This document shows positions 37,107 to 37,665 of a DNA stretch of 37,665 nt, piece by piece. How positions within the stretch are numbered: position 1 is the stretch's first letter; every line of letters starts with the position of its first letter. Source of the stretch: Bifidobacterium breve (GTDB lineage: Bacteria > Actinomycetota > Acidimicrobiia > Acidimicrobiales > Acidimicrobilacustridaceae); the NCBI GenBank assembly GCA_945878645.1, contig CAMCTW010000004.1:1-37665 (forward strand). Direction: 5' to 3'. Made by a program: the position numbers and the translations under genes. The notes beneath the pieces are model-generated. The model was not told the DNA's origin and did not search any database. It was given only the letters and a program-made list of their open reading frames with translations.

Positions 37107-37665
37107 CTACCGGCGATATCGGTTCACAATGGGCAGACGGCGGTCTTTACCGAACGCCTTCGAAGTCACACGTGGACCTGGAGGCGACTGGCGGCGCTTG
37201 TACTCCGCCAAGTCAACAAGTCCCACGATGCGCTCAACCACAGTTGGGTTGTGGCCAGCGGCGATGATCTCTTCGATCGAATGATCGCCTTCGACGTACA
37301 TCGCGAGAATGGGATCAAGTTCCTCGTAGGAAGGAAGGCTTTGATCGTCACGCTGATCGGGCCGAAGCTCCGCAGAAGGCGGCTTAACCAAAACGTTTTG
37401 GGGAATGAGATCCCGGCCCGCGCGTTCATTGCGATACCGACAAAGGCGATAGACCAAAAGTTTTGAGACGTCTTTAATGACCGCGTAGCCACCCGCAGAA
37501 TCTCCGTACAACGTTGAGTAACCAACTGACGACTCACTCTTGTTTCCCGTATTGAGTAACAGCCATCCAAACGCGTTCGATAGTCCCATCAAGGTGACAG
37601 CGCGGAGCCGACTCTGCAGATTCTCCTCGGCCAGACCAATCGCCTTGCCGTCGTAGGACGACGAG
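37107..37665 (-). CDS. nadE: NAD+ synthetase, C-terminal part (N-terminus beyond window end)
   Basis: Frame stays open to the edge: [73 protein letters not shown] ... [26 protein letters not shown]. Confidence 0.95.
   Translation of the reverse strand, partial: SSSYDGKAIGLAEENLQSRLRAVTLMGLSNAFGWLLLNTGNKSESSVGYSTLYGDSAGGYAVIKDVSKLLVYRLCRYRNERAGRDLIPQNVLVKPPSAELRPDQRDDQSLPSYEELDPILAMYVEGDHSIEEIIAAGHNPTVVERIVGLVDLAEYKRRQSPPGPRVTSKAFGKDRRLPIVNRYRR

Noticed and set aside
1-37665. CRISPR arrays, insertion sequences, phage or toxin-antitoxin modules
   Set aside because: No spaced direct repeats, transposase, integrase or recognisable TA/defence proteins were seen on either strand, though short elements could escape manual reading.

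Overview
The window reads as an actinobacterial chromosomal segment. Gene order suggests Acidimicrobiia or a relative, but this was not tested by search. Almost all of it is housekeeping sequence on the minus strand. From left to right: a Baeyer-Villiger/flavin monooxygenase truncated by the window edge; an LppM-like lipoprotein; clpC; a polyprenyl diphosphate synthase (+); a cofactor supercluster (coaX, nadC, nadB, panD, panC, DUF2520 protein, folK, folB, a PTP/DSP-fold protein, folP, folE); hpt and tilS; a DUF2342 zinc metalloprotease; a 44-aa membrane peptide; an RsrA-type anti-sigma factor and SigR/SigH-type sigma factor; tRNA-Thr(CGT); holB, tmk, an MFS protein and topA; a cupin and an acyl-CoA dehydrogenase (+); nhaA; a STAS protein; a YprA/Hrq1-type helicase (+); a compact tad pilus operon; a HAD-IB hydrolase (+); a 24-aa peptide; a membrane protein; an RpoD-family sigma factor; a helical protein; and nadE truncated by the window edge. 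I saw no CRISPR array, mobile element or clear defence/BGC island. The strongest unusual signals are: (1) a PTP/DSP-fold protein inside the folate operon whose P-loop reads HAEELSDR, so the catalytic Cys is Ala while the Arg is kept; (2) a sigR-like gene whose likely start codon lies 3 nt after the 3' end of tRNA-Thr; (3) two mutually exclusive hairpins between holB and that tRNA; (4) an intrinsic-terminator-like hairpin with a T-tract, followed by a perfect DnaA-box 9-mer, in the divergent topA/cupin spacer; and (5) several small ORFs missed by the ORF track. All family names come from motif recognition, not database searches.
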